Source of the DNA: Puniceicoccales bacterium
Lineage (GTDB): Bacteria; Verrucomicrobiota; Verrucomicrobiia; Opitutales; LL51
Reading direction: 5' to 3'
DNA length: 5,164 nt
NCBI GenBank assembly: GCA_031259665.1
Contig: JAIRLD010000027.1
Location: forward strand, 1 to 5,164
Below, in pieces: positions 3,916 to 5,164 of this stretch. Under the pieces are notes generated by a model. The model ran no database searches. It had not been told where the DNA came from and worked only from the letters and a program-made list of their open reading frames with translations. Numbering within the stretch: the stretch's first letter is position 1; every line of letters starts with the position of its first letter. Made by a program: the position numbers and the translations under genes.

Positions 3916-5034
3916 ATGCAGGAAATTTTTAATTCCAGTACCTTACATGTCTACGCCGAAACAAATGCTATCCATTTTGACTGCTTGGGTCTCTGGAATA
4001 TTACCCAAAGTTCCTGGGATTTCAAAAATCATATCCCGAAAAATATCACAAAAATTATCGTCGATGCTGCCCAACTCCAACAAATATCTTCCCCTTTTCT
4101 TGTCTTTCTGAGCCACCTGAAATCCTGGGCCAAAACCAATAATGTAGCCGTGGAAACATACCATCTCCCAAAAAACATCGAAAAGTTTTTCAGCCTCCCC
4201 CAAACGACTGTCGTCTCCCATACCCAGTCCCCAAAAACCTTCGGCTTTTTCTACCGCATCGGAAAACAAACCATCGATTTTTATTCCAATTTGAAAGAAG
4301 GAATGCTTTTTTTTCTATCCCTCTTTAAATCATTGGCCATTATCGTAATCTCCCCTAACAAAAATAAATGGAAAAATCTTTTGCCCTTTCTTCAGCAAAC
4401 CGGTTTCGATGCCCTCCCTATCGTTGCCCTCATTAGCGCACTCGTCGGACTTATTATGGCCTTTGTTGGCGTTATCCAACTCGAACGCTTCGGTGCCAGT
4501 ATCTATGTGGCTGATTTAGTTGCTCTCGCCATGACCCGTGAAATGGGCTGCCTCATGACCGGTGTGATTATGGCCGGTCGAACCGGAGCCGCCTTTGCCG
4601 CATCTATCGGTAGTATGCAGGTCAATGAAGAACTCGATGCCCTCCAAACCTTCGGTATCGATCGCATAACCTATTTAGTTATTCCACGAATGATCGCCTT
4701 GGCCATGATGATGCCGCTCCTGTGTATCTTCGCCGATCTTGTCGGTATCGGCAGCGGTATGGTTTCCTCCCTGCCCTTTACAAAAAATAGCCTGACCCAA
4801 TACCTCCTGCAAACCAAAAAAGCCCTCGCAATTGGCGATATCTTGATCGGACTCGTGAAAAGTATCGCCTTCGGTATCATTATCGCTGGCATCGGCTGCT
4901 ATAAAGGCGTGCGCTGCGGACGTAATGCGACAGCGGTGGGCGAAGCAACAACATCGGCAGTCGTCCATGGAATTACTTGGATTATCGTTGCCGATGCACT
5001 GTTTGCCCTACTCTTCACCGCATTGGGAGTGTGA
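3916..5034 (+). CDS. mlaE: MlaE-family lipid ABC transporter permease with N-terminal STAS-like domain
   Basis: The 372-residue inner-membrane protein is the permease of an Mla-type ABC system, which moves phospholipids between the inner membrane and the outer membrane with an ATPase (MlaF) and an MCE substrate-binding protein (MlaD). Residues 1-100 have the alternating pattern of a STAS domain (for example ITKIIVDAAQLQQISSPFLV at 44-63). The permease core runs from about 135 to the end. Family signatures are TREMG (207-211), MAGRTGAAFAASIG (219-232), NEELDAL (237-243), GIDRITYLVIPR (247-258), GIGCYKGV (325-332) and VGEATTSAVV (341-350), with several hydrophobic membrane segments between. Length is normal for the STAS-fused type; E. 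coli MlaE lacks this extension (about 260 residues). The start lacks a Shine-Dalgarno sequence, but beginning here keeps the full STAS-like domain. No mlaF or mlaD follows within the window; hairpins do, so partners are probably encoded elsewhere. The gene name is by family, not proven orthology. Confidence 0.93.
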   Translation: MQEIFNSSTLHVYAETNAIHFDCLGLWNITQSSWDFKNHIPKNITKIIVDAAQLQQISSPFLVFLSHLKSWAKTNNVAVETYHLPKNIEKFFSLPQTTVVSHTQSPKTFGFFYRIGKQTIDFYSNLKEGMLFFLSLFKSLAIIVISPNKNKWKNLLPFLQQTGFDALPIVALISALVGLIMAFVGVIQLERFGASIYVADLVALAMTREMGCLMTGVIMAGRTGAAFAASIGSMQVNEELDALQTFGIDRITYLVIPRMIALAMMMPLLCIFADLVGIGSGMVSSLPFTKNSLTQYLLQTKKALAIGDILIGLVKSIAFGIIIAGIGCYKGVRCGRNATAVGEATTSAVVHGITWIIVADALFALLFTALGV

Positions 5035-5043
5035 AGTTTGTCC

Positions 5044-5059
5044 GTGGGACTCCGCCCAC
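5044..5059 (+). terminator. Small hairpin just after the permease gene
   Basis: GTGGG (5044-5048) pairs with CCCAC (5055-5059) around a 6-base loop, starting 9 bases after the stop. An alternative pairing uses CTCC (5050-5053) with GGAG (5067-5070). There is no T-run directly after, so termination efficiency is doubtful. The segment TTTGTCCG before it also occurs in hairpin element B1 (896-903), perhaps as part of the same family of 3'-end hairpins. Confidence 0.3.
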
Positions 5060-5143
5060 CCCGAAAGGAGGCTGTTCTGGGGCTCGGCCGCAAGATCAAA
5101 AGTAGATTCTCTGACTTGTTTTTTTCTTTTAGTGATGCGCAAA

Positions 5144-5164
5144 CCCGGCGCAAATTGCGCCGGG
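5144..5164. terminator. Strong GC-rich hairpin at the right edge, probable bidirectional terminator
   Basis: CCCGGCGC (5144-5151) pairs perfectly with GCGCCGGG (5157-5164) around AAATT; the stem can extend two more A-T pairs into the loop. It is preceded by AAA (5141-5143), which becomes TTT on the minus strand, and the window ends at the last stem base, so any T-run on the plus strand is out of sight. It is far more GC-rich than its surroundings. It probably ends the permease transcript, a convergent gene to the right, or both. Confidence 0.55.

Noticed and set aside
1..5164. Transposase, integrase or insertion-sequence ends
   Set aside because: No transposase-like protein, terminal inverted repeats with flanking duplications, or attachment site was visible on either strand.

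Overview
The window reads as a stretch of a bacterial genome with moderate-to-low GC, a Gram-negative envelope and probably a host-associated lifestyle. The Gram-negative inference rests on an MlaE-type lipid-transport permease. The host-association inference rests on two or three predicted exported proteins carrying eukaryote-like sequence: Myb/SANT-like helices, and a proline-rich protein whose C-terminus resembles the Arp2/3-binding tail of WASP/WAVE proteins. I cannot place the organism. The permease wording and the unknown 253-residue protein remind me vaguely of Verrucomicrobiota, but this is an impression from memory, not evidence.

Left part (1-965). A possible lysine/arginine-rich gene runs off the left edge on the minus strand. 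Opposite its promoter lies the remnant of a Myb/SANT-like domain (125-289, plus) whose first signature tryptophan codon is now TGA. Next comes a small exported protein gene (447-875, plus) that ends in what looks like only the first helix of a Myb domain. Related hairpin elements (starting at 283, 876 and 920) follow both Myb-like reading frames.

Middle part (1027-3668). An unknown, cysteine-containing protein gene (1027-1788, minus) is divergent from a two-gene operon (1852-2121 and 2152-3606, plus). The divergent promoter region holds a perfect 16-bp palindrome that exactly fills the -35/-10 spacer of the minus-strand promoter. The second operon gene encodes a 484-residue predicted secreted protein. 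In order it has a signal peptide, low-complexity repeats, a coiled-coil repeat pair, 13 consecutive prolines, a weak WH2-like motif, a long Ala/Lys/Glu-rich helical region and an acidic tail ending in tryptophan. The overall order (polyproline, WH2-like, amphipathic C-like, acidic with Trp) is that of an actin nucleation-promoting factor. This is the main candidate for something undescribed. A strong intrinsic terminator closes the operon.

Right part (3669-5164). After about 250 bases of mostly featureless AT-rich DNA comes a full-length MlaE-family permease with an N-terminal STAS-like domain (3916-5034, plus). It stands alone and is followed by hairpins, including a strong one cut by the window end.

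A cross-cutting pattern: the five predicted first-gene starts lack a Shine-Dalgarno sequence and each has a -10-like hexamer only 8-10 bases upstream, as expected for leaderless or near-leaderless mRNAs. The one internal operon gene has a clear AAGGA at normal spacing.
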